A DNA stretch of 55,139 bases from Inquilinus limosus (GCF_002195995.1 NZ_NHON01000038.1:1-55139), one strand, 5' to 3'; shown: positions 7,374 through 15,486, numbered from the stretch's first letter. Numbers and translations: made by a program. Notes: generated from the sequence alone by a model not told the origin.

Positions 7374-7566
7374 CGTTTATGTCCCCTGTTGGACCGACGC
7401 CTTTTTCGGGCGCCAAGGCTATGGCCTAGACCACTCCCTCGTCCCTGCCAAAAAGAAAGAAGGTCTTAACCTGGGGTCATGATCCGCCCGCCCGCGCGGG
7501 GCGCCGATTGCGGCCCCGCCCCGCCTGGGCTAACCAGGGCGGACCAAGGAGGAAGGTTCAAAAGAC

Positions 7567-8772
7567 ATGACCGACAGCCCCGCCGGCGCCCTGGCCGGCC
7601 TCAAGGTGCTCGACCTGACCCGCGTGCTGGCCGGCCCCAGCGCCACCCAGATCCTGGGCGACCTCGGCGCCGACGTGGTCAAGGTGGAGCGGCCGGGCGT
7701 CGGCGACGACACGCGGAAATGGGGCCCGCCCTTCCTCAAGGACGCCGACGGCGCCGATACGACCGAGAGCGCCTACTATCTCAGCGCCAACCGCAACAAG
7801 CGGTCGATCGCCATCGACTTCACCCAGGAAGATGGCCGCGTGCTGCTGCGCCGGCTGGTGGCGCAGGCCGATGTGCTGGTCGAGAACTACAAGCTGGGCG
7901 ACCTCGCCCGCTACGGCTTCGGCTATGACGACCTGAAGGACGAGTTCCCGGGGCTGATCTACTGCTCGATCACCGGCTTCGGCCAGACCGGGCCCTACGC
8001 CCCGCGCGCCGGCTACGACTACCTAGTCCAGGCCATGGGCGGGATCATGAGCCTGACCGGCCCGATCGACGGCGAGCCGATGAAGGTCGGCGTCGCCATC
8101 GCCGACCTGATGACCGGCACCTACGCCACGGTCGGCATCCTCGCCGCCCTCGACCACCGCCGCCGCACCGGGCGCGGTCAGATGGTCGACATGGCGCTGC
8201 TGGACACCCAGGTGGCCTGGCTGTCCAACGCCGGCCAGTACTACCTGACCTCCGGCGTGCCGACGCCGCGCACCGGCAACGGCCACCCGACCATCGTGCC
8301 CTACCAGGCGTTCCGCGCGTCGGACGAGTACCTGATCCTGGCGGTCGGCAACGATTCCCAGTTCGCCAAGTTCTGCGAGGTCGCCGGCCGGCCCGACCTG
8401 CCGGCCGACCCGCGCTTCGCCACCAACCAGGCCCGGGTGCGCAACCGCGAGGTGCTGGTGCCGATCATCGCCGGGCTGATTGCCGAGAAGCCGCGCGGCC
8501 ACTGGCTCGAGGCGCTGGAGGCCCGGCAGGTGCCCTGCGGCCCGATCAACACCATCGACCAGGTCTTCACCGACCCGCAGGTCGTGGCCCGCGGCATGCG
8601 GATCGAGATGGCGCATCCGCTGGCGCCGGACCCGGTCGCCCTCATCGGCAGCCCGATCCGGCTGTCGGAGACGCCGGTCACCTATCGCCATGCCCCGCCG
8701 GTGTGCGGCGCCGATGGCGACGCGGTGCTGCGCGACTGGCTCGGCGAACCGGAATCCGGTTTCGGGCGTTAA
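7567..8772 (+). CDS. CaiB/BaiF (family III) CoA-transferase
   Basis: 401 aa, the usual length for family III CoA-transferases. Recognisable blocks are the N-terminal LKVLDLTRVLAGPSATQILG and LGADVVKVERPGVGDDTR, NRNKRSIAIDF, and VGVAIADLMTGTYA, whose Asp (about residue 180) aligns with the catalytic aspartate of formyl-CoA transferase (Asp169), which forms the acyl anhydride with CoA. The C-terminal VPCGPINTIDQVFTDPQ completes the interlocked fold. The GGAGG-like sequence just before the ATG supports the start. The acyl substrate cannot be told from the sequence, and no neighbouring acyl-CoA dehydrogenase or hydratase narrows it. Confidence 0.88.
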   Translation: MTDSPAGALAGLKVLDLTRVLAGPSATQILGDLGADVVKVERPGVGDDTRKWGPPFLKDADGADTTESAYYLSANRNKRSIAIDFTQEDGRVLLRRLVAQADVLVENYKLGDLARYGFGYDDLKDEFPGLIYCSITGFGQTGPYAPRAGYDYLVQAMGGIMSLTGPIDGEPMKVGVAIADLMTGTYATVGILAALDHRRRTGRGQMVDMALLDTQVAWLSNAGQYYLTSGVPTPRTGNGHPTIVPYQAFRASDEYLILAVGNDSQFAKFCEVAGRPDLPADPRFATNQARVRNREVLVPIIAGLIAEKPRGHWLEALEARQVPCGPINTIDQVFTDPQVVARGMRIEMAHPLAPDPVALIGSPIRLSETPVTYRHAPPVCGADGDAVLRDWLGEPESGFGR

Positions 8773-8883
8773 TAAGGGGAACTGAGCCTGGCGTCACCGC
8801 CGGCGAGGTGCACGCACCCGCGATCGGGACGCGTCGCGCCAATGGTCCTGCCGTGGCTGGCGCCGACAGAACGGAGCAGAGAC

Positions 8884-9423
8884 ATGGTCAAGACTGTCCA
8901 TGCGGCGTCCGCCGCCACCCTGGCTGCGTTGCTGGTCGCAGCGCCGGCCATGGCCCAGACCGTCATCGTGCCGTCCCCGGCCCCGACGGTGGTCACGCCC
9001 GCGCCGGCGCCCACCGTCGTGCAACCGGCACCGGTGGTCGTCGCCCCGCGGCCGGCGCCCGTGATCGCCGAGCCGACGACGGCCTATCCGATCGACCCGA
9101 ACACCCGGGTGCAGCAGCCCTATGTCTTGCGGGGCGGGGTGCAGCCCTACAATCCGCCGGTGACGGCGATGCCGGGCGGGCCGGCCCCGGCCGATCCGCG
9201 CGAATACGCCACCGACACGCCGATCACCGTGACCGGCCATGTCGACGGCGTCACCCGTCTGGGCGGCATCACCTCGTTCCGGCTGCAGACCCCGACCGAG
9301 GCCTGGACCGTGGTGGTGCCGTCCGGCGAGACCGGCGCCATCGGCCGCTCGGCGACCGTGACCGGCTATCCGCATGTCGAGGTGCGGAACCAACTGCTGG
9401 CGCAGAGCGTCTCGACCCGCTGA
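8884..9423 (+). CDS. Secreted Pro/Ala/Val-rich protein of unknown function
   Basis: 179 aa; I start at the ATG at 8884 preceded by GGAGCAGAG. A Sec signal peptide ends near AMAQ (about residue 25). Then comes a low-complexity Pro/Val/Ala/Thr segment (about residues 26-65), probably an extended envelope-spanning linker. The last 75 or so residues have alternating hydrophobics (ITVTGHVDGVTRL, TSFRLQTPTEAWTVVV, ATVTGYPHVEVRN) that look like a small beta-barrel of OB-fold type. That fold is inference. It is likely periplasmic or tethered to the outer membrane. I do not recognise a named family. Confidence 0.7.
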   Translation: MVKTVHAASAATLAALLVAAPAMAQTVIVPSPAPTVVTPAPAPTVVQPAPVVVAPRPAPVIAEPTTAYPIDPNTRVQQPYVLRGGVQPYNPPVTAMPGGPAPADPREYATDTPITVTGHVDGVTRLGGITSFRLQTPTEAWTVVVPSGETGAIGRSATVTGYPHVEVRNQLLAQSVSTR

Positions 9424-9451
9424 GGCGGGGCGCCCGGCCCGGGAAACGGAC

Positions 9452-9490
9452 AAAAAGAACCCCGGCGTCGAGGCCCGACGCCGGGGTTTC
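9452..9490. terminator. Bidirectional rho-independent terminator
   Basis: A perfect 13-bp stem (AACCCCGGCGTCG / CGACGCCGGGGTT) with a five-base loop at 9458-9488, between two convergent genes. The minus-strand side is followed by a T-run (complement of 9452-9456), so it chiefly ends the histidine-rich gene; the plus-strand side ends in TTTC. Confidence 0.8.
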
Positions 9491-9522
9491 ATGAACGATC
9501 GCTGGAAGGGGGAGAGAAGCGA

Positions 9523-9750
9523 TCAGTTCACGGGGTTGGACGACGGCGCGGCCGTCGTCGAGCTCTTCCGGTGGGCATGCTTCTTGGCATGCTTCGCGGT
9601 ATGCGCACGATGGTGCGCAGTGTGATGGGTCGCCTTGTGGGCGGTCGCCGCCGGCGCGGCGGTGGTGGTGTCCGCCGTGCCCGAGGTCTGGGCGAAAGCC
9701 GCGACGGGCAAGGCCAGGGTCATGATGCCGGCGAGAAGAAGTTTACGCAT
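9523..9750 (-). CDS. Small secreted His/Ala/Lys/Thr-rich protein
   Basis: 75 aa. The ATG at 9750 has GGAG nine bases upstream. Residues 1-20 are a clear signal peptide ending in AFAQ. The mature part is low complexity, with repeated HKATHHTAHHRAHTAKHAKK-type segments giving a strongly basic, histidine-loaded chain. It resembles acid-shock (Asr-like) or metal-binding periplasmic proteins in composition only. Two 12-bp direct repeats spaced 20 bp lie about 93-124 bp upstream (9843-9874) and suggest control by an OmpR-type response regulator. A strong terminator follows. Confidence 0.7.
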   Translation of the reverse strand: MRKLLLAGIMTLALPVAAFAQTSGTADTTTAAPAATAHKATHHTAHHRAHTAKHAKKHAHRKSSTTAAPSSNPVN

Positions 9751-9842
9751 AGTCGAGCGCTCCCGGGAGCCGTGTCTTAACGGCACATCCGACAGTGCCG
9801 CACGGCCAAAGAAGGCCATGAATCGGGGTGCCGCGGCATCTT

Positions 9843-9874
9843 AACTCTTGGTAAGGCGCCTGAACTCTTCGTAA
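9843..9874 (-). promoter_or_regulatory. Direct-repeat regulator site upstream of the His-rich gene
   Basis: Read on the plus strand, AACTCTTGGTAA (9843-9854) and AACTCTTCGTAA (9863-9874) are repeated with a 20-bp period, two helical turns. On the minus strand they read TTACSAAGAGTT and precede a TAAGAT that could serve as a -10 box. This layout is typical of OmpR/PhoB-family response regulators. No such regulator is encoded nearby. Confidence 0.45.
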
Positions 9875-10026
9875 ACTTGCAGCCTCGGCTGCATTGCCTC
9901 GGCCCGACCTTGCGATGCCGGTTGCGGCGTCGCCGCGGTCGACAGGCCGCCCGTCCCTTCCCTATCGTCCGCAGGCGGGCCGCAGCGCCGCTCCGGCCGC
10001 CGCCGCCGACCACGAAGGGGCCGATC

Positions 10027-10893
10027 ATGACCAGCTTCGATTCCGACATTCTGAGCCTGCATCACGCCGCCGACCTGACCCGGCGCGGCTTCGCCATGAC
10101 CTCGCTGATCGCCGGCTTCGCGCTGGCCACCCGGCCGGTCTCGGCCGCGGCCATCACCACCGACACCGAGGGGCTGGAGGCCGGCGAGGTGCAGGTGCCG
10201 GTCAAGGACGGCACGGTTCCGGCCTATCGCGCCAGGCCGAAGGCCGGCGGCCCGGCGCCGGTAATCCTGGTGGTGCAGGAGATCTTCGGCGTGCACGAGC
10301 ACATCAAGGACATCTGCCGCCGCCTGGCCAAGATCGGCTATTACGCGATCGCGACCGAGCTCTATGCCCGGCAGGGCGACGCCAGCAAGATCAGCGACAT
10401 CAACCAGCTGATCTCGACCATCGTCTCGAAGGTGCCGGACGCGCAGGTCATGTCCGACCTCGACGCCACCGCCGCCTTCGCCGCCGCCGACGGGGGCGAC
10501 GCCGCCCGGCTGGGCATCACCGGCTTCTGCTGGGGCGGCCGCATCGTCTGGCTGTATGCCGAGCACAACCCGAAGCTGAAGGCCGGCGTCGCCTGGTACG
10601 GCAAGCTGGTGGGCGACCCGACGCCGCTGCAGCCGAGGAACCCGATCGACCTGGTGGCCGACCTGCACGCCCCGGTGCTGGGCCTGTATGGCGGCGCCGA
10701 CACCGGCATCCCGGTCGAGACCGTCCGCCGCATGGAAAGCGTAGCCAAGGCGGCGGGCAAGACGGTGGAGATGGTGGTCTATCCGGACACGCCGCACGCC
10801 TTCAACGCCGACTACCGGCCGAGCTATCGCCAGGGCCCGGCCGAGGATGGCTGGAAGCGGCTGCAGGCCTGGTTCCGCGCGCATGGGCTCTGA
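10027..10893 (+). CDS. Dienelactone hydrolase family protein, Tat-type signal
   Basis: 288 aa. The N-terminus has a twin-arginine-like stretch ([16 protein letters not shown], about residues 18-33) and an AAA cleavage region near residue 40, so it is probably exported folded. The rest is a dienelactone hydrolase alpha/beta fold: [15 protein letters not shown], the nucleophile in GFCWGGR (Cys), GGADTGIP (Asp) and TPHAFNADY (His) form the expected Cys-Asp-His triad. AAGGGG lies ahead of the ATG. True dienelactone hydrolases (ClcD) act in chlorocatechol degradation, but exported relatives of this length have unknown substrates and no catabolic neighbours are present. Confidence 0.85.
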   Translation: MTSFDSDILSLHHAADLTRRGFAMTSLIAGFALATRPVSAAAITTDTEGLEAGEVQVPVKDGTVPAYRARPKAGGPAPVILVVQEIFGVHEHIKDICRRLAKIGYYAIATELYARQGDASKISDINQLISTIVSKVPDAQVMSDLDATAAFAAADGGDAARLGITGFCWGGRIVWLYAEHNPKLKAGVAWYGKLVGDPTPLQPRNPIDLVADLHAPVLGLYGGADTGIPVETVRRMESVAKAAGKTVEMVVYPDTPHAFNADYRPSYRQGPAEDGWKRLQAWFRAHGL

Positions 10894-10946
10894 CCCGTCC
10901 GCACGGGTGCGACGGCTCGGCGACCGCCGGGCCTTCGCATATTCCT

Positions 10947-10999
10947 TTATCGAAATTCGATAAACACTTATTGACCATCGATAAGAGTCGACGCATAGT
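10947..10999 (+). promoter_or_regulatory. Promoter with paired palindromic operators for the DUF2975/XRE pair
   Basis: TTATCGAAATTCGATAA (10947-10963) is a perfect 8+1+8 palindrome; CTTATTGACCATCGATAAG (10967-10985) is a second, imperfect copy. Their centres are 21 bp apart, so dimers would bind the same DNA face. A sigma-70-like promoter overlaps: TTGACC (10971-10976), a 17-bp spacer and CATAGT (10994-10999). The second operator covers the -35 box, a layout that fits repression by the XRE protein encoded at 11565. Confidence 0.65.
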
Positions 11000-11032
11000 G
11001 GCTTGGTGATTCGACTGGGGTGAGTCCTGTCC

Positions 11033-11560
11033 ATGAACCGCGTCGCGCGCCTCAGCAGCGTGCTCCGTCTGACTGTCACGGCCCTGGCCTGGCTCATCCT
11101 GCTGGCGACGATCCCGTTCCTGATCTGGGTCGTCCTGTACGGCAAGGCCGACCTGTCGGACGGTGTCAACGCCCCGGTATCGTCGCTGCCGCTGCTGCCG
11201 GTGGTGCTGTTCGTGGCGCTGTACGCGCTGCGGTCGCTGCTGATGGTGGTGGCGCTGTTCTCGCTGCGCCGGATCCTGATCCATTTCGGGCACGGCCAGT
11301 TCTTCACCCGGAATTGCGTCATCGTTTTCCGGCAGATCGGCCTGCAGCTGGTCATGCTGGCGACGGTCGACGTGCTGACCCCGGTCATCACCGCCCTGGC
11401 GCTGTGGCTCACCGAGCCGCGCTTCGACGCGTCGGATATCTGGATCCTGTTGACCGATCTCCCTTTCATGCCGTTGGTGGGAGGCCTGTTCGCCCTGATC
11501 ATGGCCCATGTCCTCGGACAGGCCGCCGATCTGGCCGAAGATGCAGCCCTGACGGTATAG
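11033..11560 (+). CDS. DUF2975 integral membrane protein
   Basis: 175 aa with four predicted membrane segments (about residues 14-36, 52-77, 100-125 and 140-163). A short cytoplasmic loop reads LRRILIHFGHGQFFTRNCVIVFRQIG, typical of DUF2975. The family is usually encoded beside a short XRE (YozG-like) helix-turn-helix protein, as here four bases downstream. The pair behaves like a membrane component plus its repressor, but no biochemical role is established. The upstream promoter with two operators indicates tight regulation. The ATG at 11033 lacks a strong Shine-Dalgarno. Confidence 0.78.
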   Translation: MNRVARLSSVLRLTVTALAWLILLATIPFLIWVVLYGKADLSDGVNAPVSSLPLLPVVLFVALYALRSLLMVVALFSLRRILIHFGHGQFFTRNCVIVFRQIGLQLVMLATVDVLTPVITALALWLTEPRFDASDIWILLTDLPFMPLVGGLFALIMAHVLGQAADLAEDAALTV

Positions 11561-11564
11561 CCGG

Positions 11565-11801
11565 ATGCCCATCATCGTGCGCCTCGACGTCGTTCTGGCA
11601 CAGCGGAAGATGAGCTTGACGGACCTGTCCAACGCGGTCGGTGTCAGCATCCCCAACCTGTCGATCCTGAAGACCGGCAAGGCGCGCGCGATCCGGTTTT
11701 CCACCCTGATGGCGCTGTGCCGGCATCTGGAGTGCCAGCCCGGCGACCTGCTGGAATATGTGCCGGGCCCGGGGGATGACGCCCCCGAGCCGCCCGACTA
11801 G
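11565..11801 (+). CDS. XRE/YozG-type HTH transcriptional regulator
   Basis: 78 aa, essentially one Cro/cI-type helix-turn-helix: LDVVLAQRKMSLTDLSNAVG, then VSIPNLSILKTGKARAIRFS and LMALCRHLECQPGDLLEY, followed by an acidic Pro-rich tail. This is the short regulator typically paired with DUF2975 proteins. It starts four bases after the membrane protein's stop, so the two form an operon. The two TTATCGA-type palindromes at 10947-10985 are its most likely binding sites, giving autoregulation. A terminator candidate follows immediately. Confidence 0.82.
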   Translation: MPIIVRLDVVLAQRKMSLTDLSNAVGVSIPNLSILKTGKARAIRFSTLMALCRHLECQPGDLLEYVPGPGDDAPEPPD

Positions 11802-11803
11802 AA

Positions 11804-11826
11804 CCGCCCCGCCCGCGGGCGGATTT
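11804..11826 (+). terminator. Probable rho-independent terminator after the XRE gene
   Basis: Stem CCGCCC (11804-11809) / GGGCGG (11817-11822) with a seven-base loop, directly followed by ATTTT and only two bases beyond the stop codon. An alternative internal palindrome competes with this fold. Confidence 0.5.
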
Positions 11827-11864
11827 TCCGACACCTACCCGACGATCGACCGAGCGAGGATCCG

Positions 11865-12662
11865 ATGATTTCCCGCAGCGCCTGTGCCTTGCCTGCCGCC
11901 GCCCTTCTCGCCTTCGGGCTGCCGCACGGCTCCGCCGGCGCCGAGCCCGGCACCGGCCTCGCCGGCTCCAGCTTCATCGTCGGCCTCGGCGCTGGCGCCG
12001 GCTTCGCCCCGACCTATGAGGGATCGAAGCGCTATGAGTTCGTGCCGGTGCCCGCGGTCAGCCTGTCCTGGAACGACACGCTGGTGATCGACAACACCAC
12101 CGCCCGGCTGACGGTGATCCGCACGCCCTGGCTGCAGGCCGGCCCGCTGGCCGCCTGGCGCCCGGGACGCCAGCAGGACGACGACCACCGGCTGAAGGGC
12201 CTGGGCGATGTCGACGACGCCTTCGACCTCGGCGGCTTCGCCCGGATCGGCTTCGGCGGCTGGTCGGCCTCGGTTTCGGCCCGGCAGGACGTGATCGACA
12301 GCGGCGGCGCGCTGGTCAATCTCGAGACCGGATACCAGCTGCCGCTGTCCGAGGCCCTCAGCCTGTCCGTCGGCGCCGACGCGACCTGGGCCAGCGACGA
12401 CTACATGTCGGCCAATTTCGGCGTCACCCGCCAGCAGGCCCGGCGCAGCAAGTACGACGCGTTCGACGCCGGGGCCGGCTTCAAGAATGCCGGCCTGTCG
12501 CTGGGCGCCAGCTACGCCCTGAACGAGCGCTGGTCGCTGAACGCCGTCACCGGCTACGAGCGCCTGCTGGGCGACGCCGCACGCAGCCCGATCGTGAAGC
12601 AGGGCGGCACGGCGGACCAGGCCTACGGCTTCGTCACCGTCACCTATCGCTTCGGCCTGTAG
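11865..12662 (+). CDS. MipA/OmpV family outer-membrane protein
   Basis: 265 aa with a signal peptide ending near AGAE (about residue 27). The mature protein alternates aromatic and small residues in amphipathic beta strands, contains the family hallmarks GLGAGAGFAPTYEGSKRYEF and PVPAVSLSW near its N-terminus, and ends in TYRFGL, close to the terminal-Phe rule for outer-membrane barrels. MipA was described as a scaffold between MltA and PBP1b; OmpV relatives are outer-membrane channels or adhesins. GAGGA precedes the ATG. No partner genes lie nearby, so its role in murein synthesis is only by family. Confidence 0.85.
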   Translation: MISRSACALPAAALLAFGLPHGSAGAEPGTGLAGSSFIVGLGAGAGFAPTYEGSKRYEFVPVPAVSLSWNDTLVIDNTTARLTVIRTPWLQAGPLAAWRPGRQQDDDHRLKGLGDVDDAFDLGGFARIGFGGWSASVSARQDVIDSGGALVNLETGYQLPLSEALSLSVGADATWASDDYMSANFGVTRQQARRSKYDAFDAGAGFKNAGLSLGASYALNERWSLNAVTGYERLLGDAARSPIVKQGGTADQAYGFVTVTYRFGL

Positions 12663-12693
12663 CGCCGAGGCTCAGCAAGGGAGTCCGGATGCG

Positions 12694-12885
12694 ATGATCC
12701 TTCGAGCCTGCCTTGTCCTCCTGCACCGCCTGGCCCGGCTGACCGGCCGCGACCGGCGCCAGGTCCGGATCGTGCGCCTGCTGCCGCACGGCGCCCCGCC
12801 GCGCCGCCGGCCCGCGCCACTGCGGGTGGCCCATGATTCGCGGCGTTCCGGCGCGTCCGGATGGGCCGGGCGAGGCCCGAAATGA
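12694..12885 (+). CDS. Putative small basic protein, coupled to the next gene
   Basis: 63 aa, very Arg/Pro-rich, with a hydrophobic first 14 residues (MILRACLVLLHRLARL). AAGGGAG lies about ten bases before the ATG. Its stop overlaps the start of the following membrane protein as ATGA, which argues for translation through this frame and coupling. I recognise no family; composition in GC-rich DNA can mimic coding, so it may be a leader peptide or not a gene. Confidence 0.4.
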   Translation: MILRACLVLLHRLARLTGRDRRQVRIVRLLPHGAPPRRRPAPLRVAHDSRRSGASGWAGRGPK

Positions 12886-13076
12886 CAGCCGCCATGCTCT
12901 GGCTCGGCGGCGTCCTGCTGTTCGCCGAACCCTATCTCTGGGTCGGCACCGTGCTCTGGCTCGGCGGCATCCTGCTGTTCGCCGCGCCCTATCTCTGGGC
13001 CTGGGCGCTGTGCCTGGTCGCCCGCGACCCGCCCGGTGCGACCGAGCGGCCGGGCCCGCCGCCGCGACAGAAATGA
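12882..13076 (+). CDS. Small membrane protein built from a 19-residue tandem repeat
   Basis: 64 aa, starting in the ATGA overlap with the upstream frame. Residues 5-42 consist of two near-identical 19-residue units (LWLGGVLLFAEPYLWVGTV and LWLGGILLFAAPYLWAWAL), encoded by a 57-bp DNA tandem duplication at 12896-13009. Each unit could be a short membrane helix, making a hairpin; the tail (DPPGATERPG and onward) is polar. The repeat at both DNA and protein level suggests a recent duplication that preserved the reading frame. Family and function are unknown to me. Confidence 0.5.
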   Translation: MTAAMLWLGGVLLFAEPYLWVGTVLWLGGILLFAAPYLWAWALCLVARDPPGATERPGPPPRQK

Positions 13077-13127
13077 TACGATGGGCGCATCGACGCCGTT
13101 TGCCTTGAAGCAGATGAAGGACAGGAC

Positions 13128-13310
13128 ATGGTAATCCGCGCTCGCCGCCGACCGGCCCGCTGGCTGGTCCTGGCCGCGGCCGTCACCCTCGCCGGCTGCG
13201 GCGTCGTCGCCGCGCCGTTCCGCGTCACCGGCGCCGTGGTCAAGGCCGTGCCGGTGGTCGGCCACCCGGTCGCCGCCCCGCTGGACGCCACCGGCGACGC
13301 CATCGACTGA
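13128..13310 (+). CDS. Small lipoprotein (DUF6726-like)
   Basis: 60 aa. A basic N-terminus (residues 1-11) and hydrophobic segment lead to a lipobox LAGC, with the lipidated Cys at about residue 24. The short mature part, GVVAAPFRVTGAVVKAVPVV followed by HPVAAPLDATGDAID, is highly regular. This matches a small lipoprotein family common in alphaproteobacteria that I associate with DUF6726; the number is from memory. AGGACA precedes the ATG. Probably anchored in the inner or outer membrane; function unknown. Confidence 0.65.
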   Translation: MVIRARRRPARWLVLAAAVTLAGCGVVAAPFRVTGAVVKAVPVVGHPVAAPLDATGDAID

Positions 13311-13324
13311 CGGCATGGCCGGAC

Positions 13325-13353
13325 GGATCGCCGGGCAGCCATCCCGGCGATCC
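13325..13353 (+). terminator. Strong hairpin after the lipoprotein gene
   Basis: A perfect 11-bp stem GGATCGCCGGG / CCCGGCGATCC with a seven-base loop, 15 bp after the lipoprotein stop. There is no T-run, so it may be a rho-dependent or mRNA-stabilising 3' end instead of an intrinsic terminator. Confidence 0.4.
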
Positions 13354-13411
13354 GGGTTCCGCCGGTCGTCCCGACCCGCTATGGTCGGCGCCCCTCTCTG
13401 CAGCGCCGCCG

Positions 13412-14650
13412 ATGACCGACGACGACCCTTCGACCGCCGCGTCCGGAAGCATCTTCCGCCACCGCGGCTTCGCCTATTACTGGACCGCCCGGCTGATCGC
13501 GACCTTCGCGGTGCAGTTCATCAGCGTCGCGGTCGGCTGGCAGGTCTATGACCTGACCCGCGACCCGTTCGACCTCGGCCTGGTCGGTCTGGTGCAGTTC
13601 CTGCCCTCGCTGGCGCTGGTGCTGGTCACCGGCGCCGCGGCCGACCGCTACAACCGGCGCCGCATCATGGCGGTCTGCATCGGCGCAGAGATCGTGTGCG
13701 CCCTCGGGCTGCTGGCCCTGACCGTCGGCGGCGACCACCGGGTCTGGCCGATCTTCGTGGTCCTGGCCGGCTTCGGCATCGCCCGTGCCTTCCTCGGCCC
13801 CGCGGTGCAGTCGCTGCTGCCCAACCTGGTGCCGCCGGAGGAGCTGTCGACCGCGATCGCCTGGAACTCCTCCTCCTGGCAGATCGCCACCATCAGCGGC
13901 CCGGTGATCGGCGGCCTGCTGTACGGCCTGGCGGCTGAGGTGCCCTATGCCCTGGCCGCGGCGCTGATGGCGGCCTCGATCGGCCTCGTGGCGCTGATCC
14001 CGAAGCCGGCGCAGAAGACGGTGCCGGAGCCGGCGAGCTGGGAGAGCCTGGGCGCCGGCTTCCGCTATATCTGGGGCGAGAAGGTGGTGCTGGGCGCGAT
14101 CTCGCTCGACCTCTTCGCCGTGCTGCTGGGCGGCGCCACGGCGCTCTTGCCGGCCTATGCCCGCGACATCCTCGATGTCGGGCCCTGGGGCCTGGGTCTG
14201 CTGCGGGCCGGCCCCGGCATCGGCGCGCTGGTGGTGGCGATCTGGCTGGCCCGCCGGCCGATCGAGGACCAGGCCGGGCTGATCATGTTCGCCTGCGTCG
14301 CCGGCTTCGGCGCCTTCACCTGCGTCTTCGGCGCCTCCACCCTGCCCTGGCTGTCGATCGTGGCGCTGGCCCTGATGGGCGCCTTCGACATGGTCAGCGT
14401 CTATATCCGCGAGACCTTGATCCAGCTGTGGACGCCGGATTCGCTGCGCGGCCGGGTGAACGCGGTGAACATGGTCTTCGTCGGCGCCTCGAACGAGCTC
14501 GGCGAGTTCCGCTCCGGCATCTCGGCCTCGCTGATCGGCGTGGTGCCGGCGGTGGTGGTCGGCGGCCTGGGCACCGTGGCGGTGGCCGGGCTGTGGTCGG
14601 CCTGGTTCCCACAGCTGCGCCGCATCCGCCACCTGAACCACGCCGCCTGA
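13412..14650 (+). CDS. MFS transporter, EntS-like exporter
   Basis: 412 aa, about 12 predicted membrane helices. The N-terminal FRHRGFAYYWTARLIATFAV, GWQVYDLTRDPFDLGLVGLV and the MFS loop motif GAAADRYNRRRIM match the MFS_3 (TIGR00900/EntS) drug and siderophore exporter group. The central loop KPAQKTVPEPASWESLGAGF and the later YIRETLIQLWTPDSLRGRVN block also fit that group. Direction is probably efflux. There are no siderophore genes nearby, so the substrate is open. Confidence 0.85.
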   Translation: MTDDDPSTAASGSIFRHRGFAYYWTARLIATFAVQFISVAVGWQVYDLTRDPFDLGLVGLVQFLPSLALVLVTGAAADRYNRRRIMAVCIGAEIVCALGLLALTVGGDHRVWPIFVVLAGFGIARAFLGPAVQSLLPNLVPPEELSTAIAWNSSSWQIATISGPVIGGLLYGLAAEVPYALAAALMAASIGLVALIPKPAQKTVPEPASWESLGAGFRYIWGEKVVLGAISLDLFAVLLGGATALLPAYARDILDVGPWGLGLLRAGPGIGALVVAIWLARRPIEDQAGLIMFACVAGFGAFTCVFGASTLPWLSIVALALMGAFDMVSVYIRETLIQLWTPDSLRGRVNAVNMVFVGASNELGEFRSGISASLIGVVPAVVVGGLGTVAVAGLWSAWFPQLRRIRHLNHAA

Positions 14651-14719
14651 CGCCGACATCACCGTTCCCCCGGCCGGGAAAATCGCCATGATGGAGCCGG
14701 CGCAGGAACGGATTCGCTC

Positions 14720-15370
14720 ATGTCCTCATTCGACCCGACCTCGATCTGGGCGGTCGCCGCCGCGGCGGTGCTGGGCTATCTGCTCGGCTCGATCCCGTTC
14801 GGCCTGGTGCTGACCAGGGCCGCCGGGCTGGGCGACATCCGCAGCATCGGCTCCGGCAACATCGGCGCCACCAATGTGCTGCGCACCGGCCATAAGGGCC
14901 TGGCCCTGGCGACACTGCTGCTGGATGGCGGCAAGGGCGCGATCGCGGTGCTGGTCGCCGGCCTGTTCGACCCGATGCTGGCCGTGATCGCCGGCGGCGG
15001 CGCCATGCTGGGCCACATCTTCCCGGTCTGGCTCGGCTTCAAGGGCGGCAAGGGCGTGGCCACGGCGCTGGGCACGCTGCTGGCGATCATGTGGCCGGTC
15101 GGCGTGCTGTGCTGCCTGGTCTGGCTCGCGATGGCCGCCCTGTTCCGCTATTCCTCCCTCGCCGCGCTGGCGGCGATCGCCGCGGCGCCGGTGCTGGCCT
15201 GGGCCCTGTCGGGCACGACCATCCTCGGCGCGGTCTGGACCGACCTGCCGCGCGCGGCCCTGGCCCTGTTCATCGCCGTGCTGGTGTTCCTCCGCCATGA
15301 CGGCAACATCCGCCGCCTGCTGCGCGGCGAGGAGCCGAAGATCGGCCAGAAGAAGGCCGCGGCGGGCTGA
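14720..15370 (+). CDS. plsY: Glycerol-3-phosphate acyltransferase PlsY
   Basis: 216 aa integral membrane enzyme that transfers acyl groups from acyl-phosphate to glycerol-3-phosphate, the first step of phospholipid synthesis. The three conserved PlsY motifs are visible: [11 protein letters not shown] with [16 protein letters not shown] (motif 1), [11 protein letters not shown] (motif 2) and [20 protein letters not shown] (motif 3). Five or so membrane segments fit the topology. The plsY-dprA-topA-rnr order is common in Rhodospirillales. Its acyl-phosphate supplier PlsX is not in the window. Confidence 0.96.
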   Translation: MSSFDPTSIWAVAAAAVLGYLLGSIPFGLVLTRAAGLGDIRSIGSGNIGATNVLRTGHKGLALATLLLDGGKGAIAVLVAGLFDPMLAVIAGGGAMLGHIFPVWLGFKGGKGVATALGTLLAIMWPVGVLCCLVWLAMAALFRYSSLAALAAIAAAPVLAWALSGTTILGAVWTDLPRAALALFIAVLVFLRHDGNIRRLLRGEEPKIGQKKAAAG

Positions 15371-15395
15371 GATCCTCACCCGGACGCCTCCTTTC

Positions 15396-15486
15396 CTGTC
15401 ATTGCCGGGCTTGACCCGGCAATCCAGGGACACGCGGAGCGGCTCTTGAAAGCCCTGGATCCTCGGGTCAAGCCCGAGGATGACAG
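15396..15486. repeat. Palindromic intergenic repeat, family A copy 2 (variant arms)
   Basis: CTGTCATTGCCGGGCTTGAC with CCGGCAATCCAGGG on the left is answered by CCCTGGATCC and TCAAGCCCGAGGATGACAG on the right, forming a 91-bp stem-loop between plsY and dprA. It shares the outer GTCATTG and inner AATCCAGGG arms with the other family A copies but has a CCGGGCTTGA arm instead of the GAGGAGCGAAG arm. Confidence 0.7.

Noticed and set aside
7374-7566. Riboswitch or leader between the OppA-like gene and the CoA-transferase
   Set aside because: I looked for conserved aptamer elements and strong hairpins upstream of either gene and saw none.
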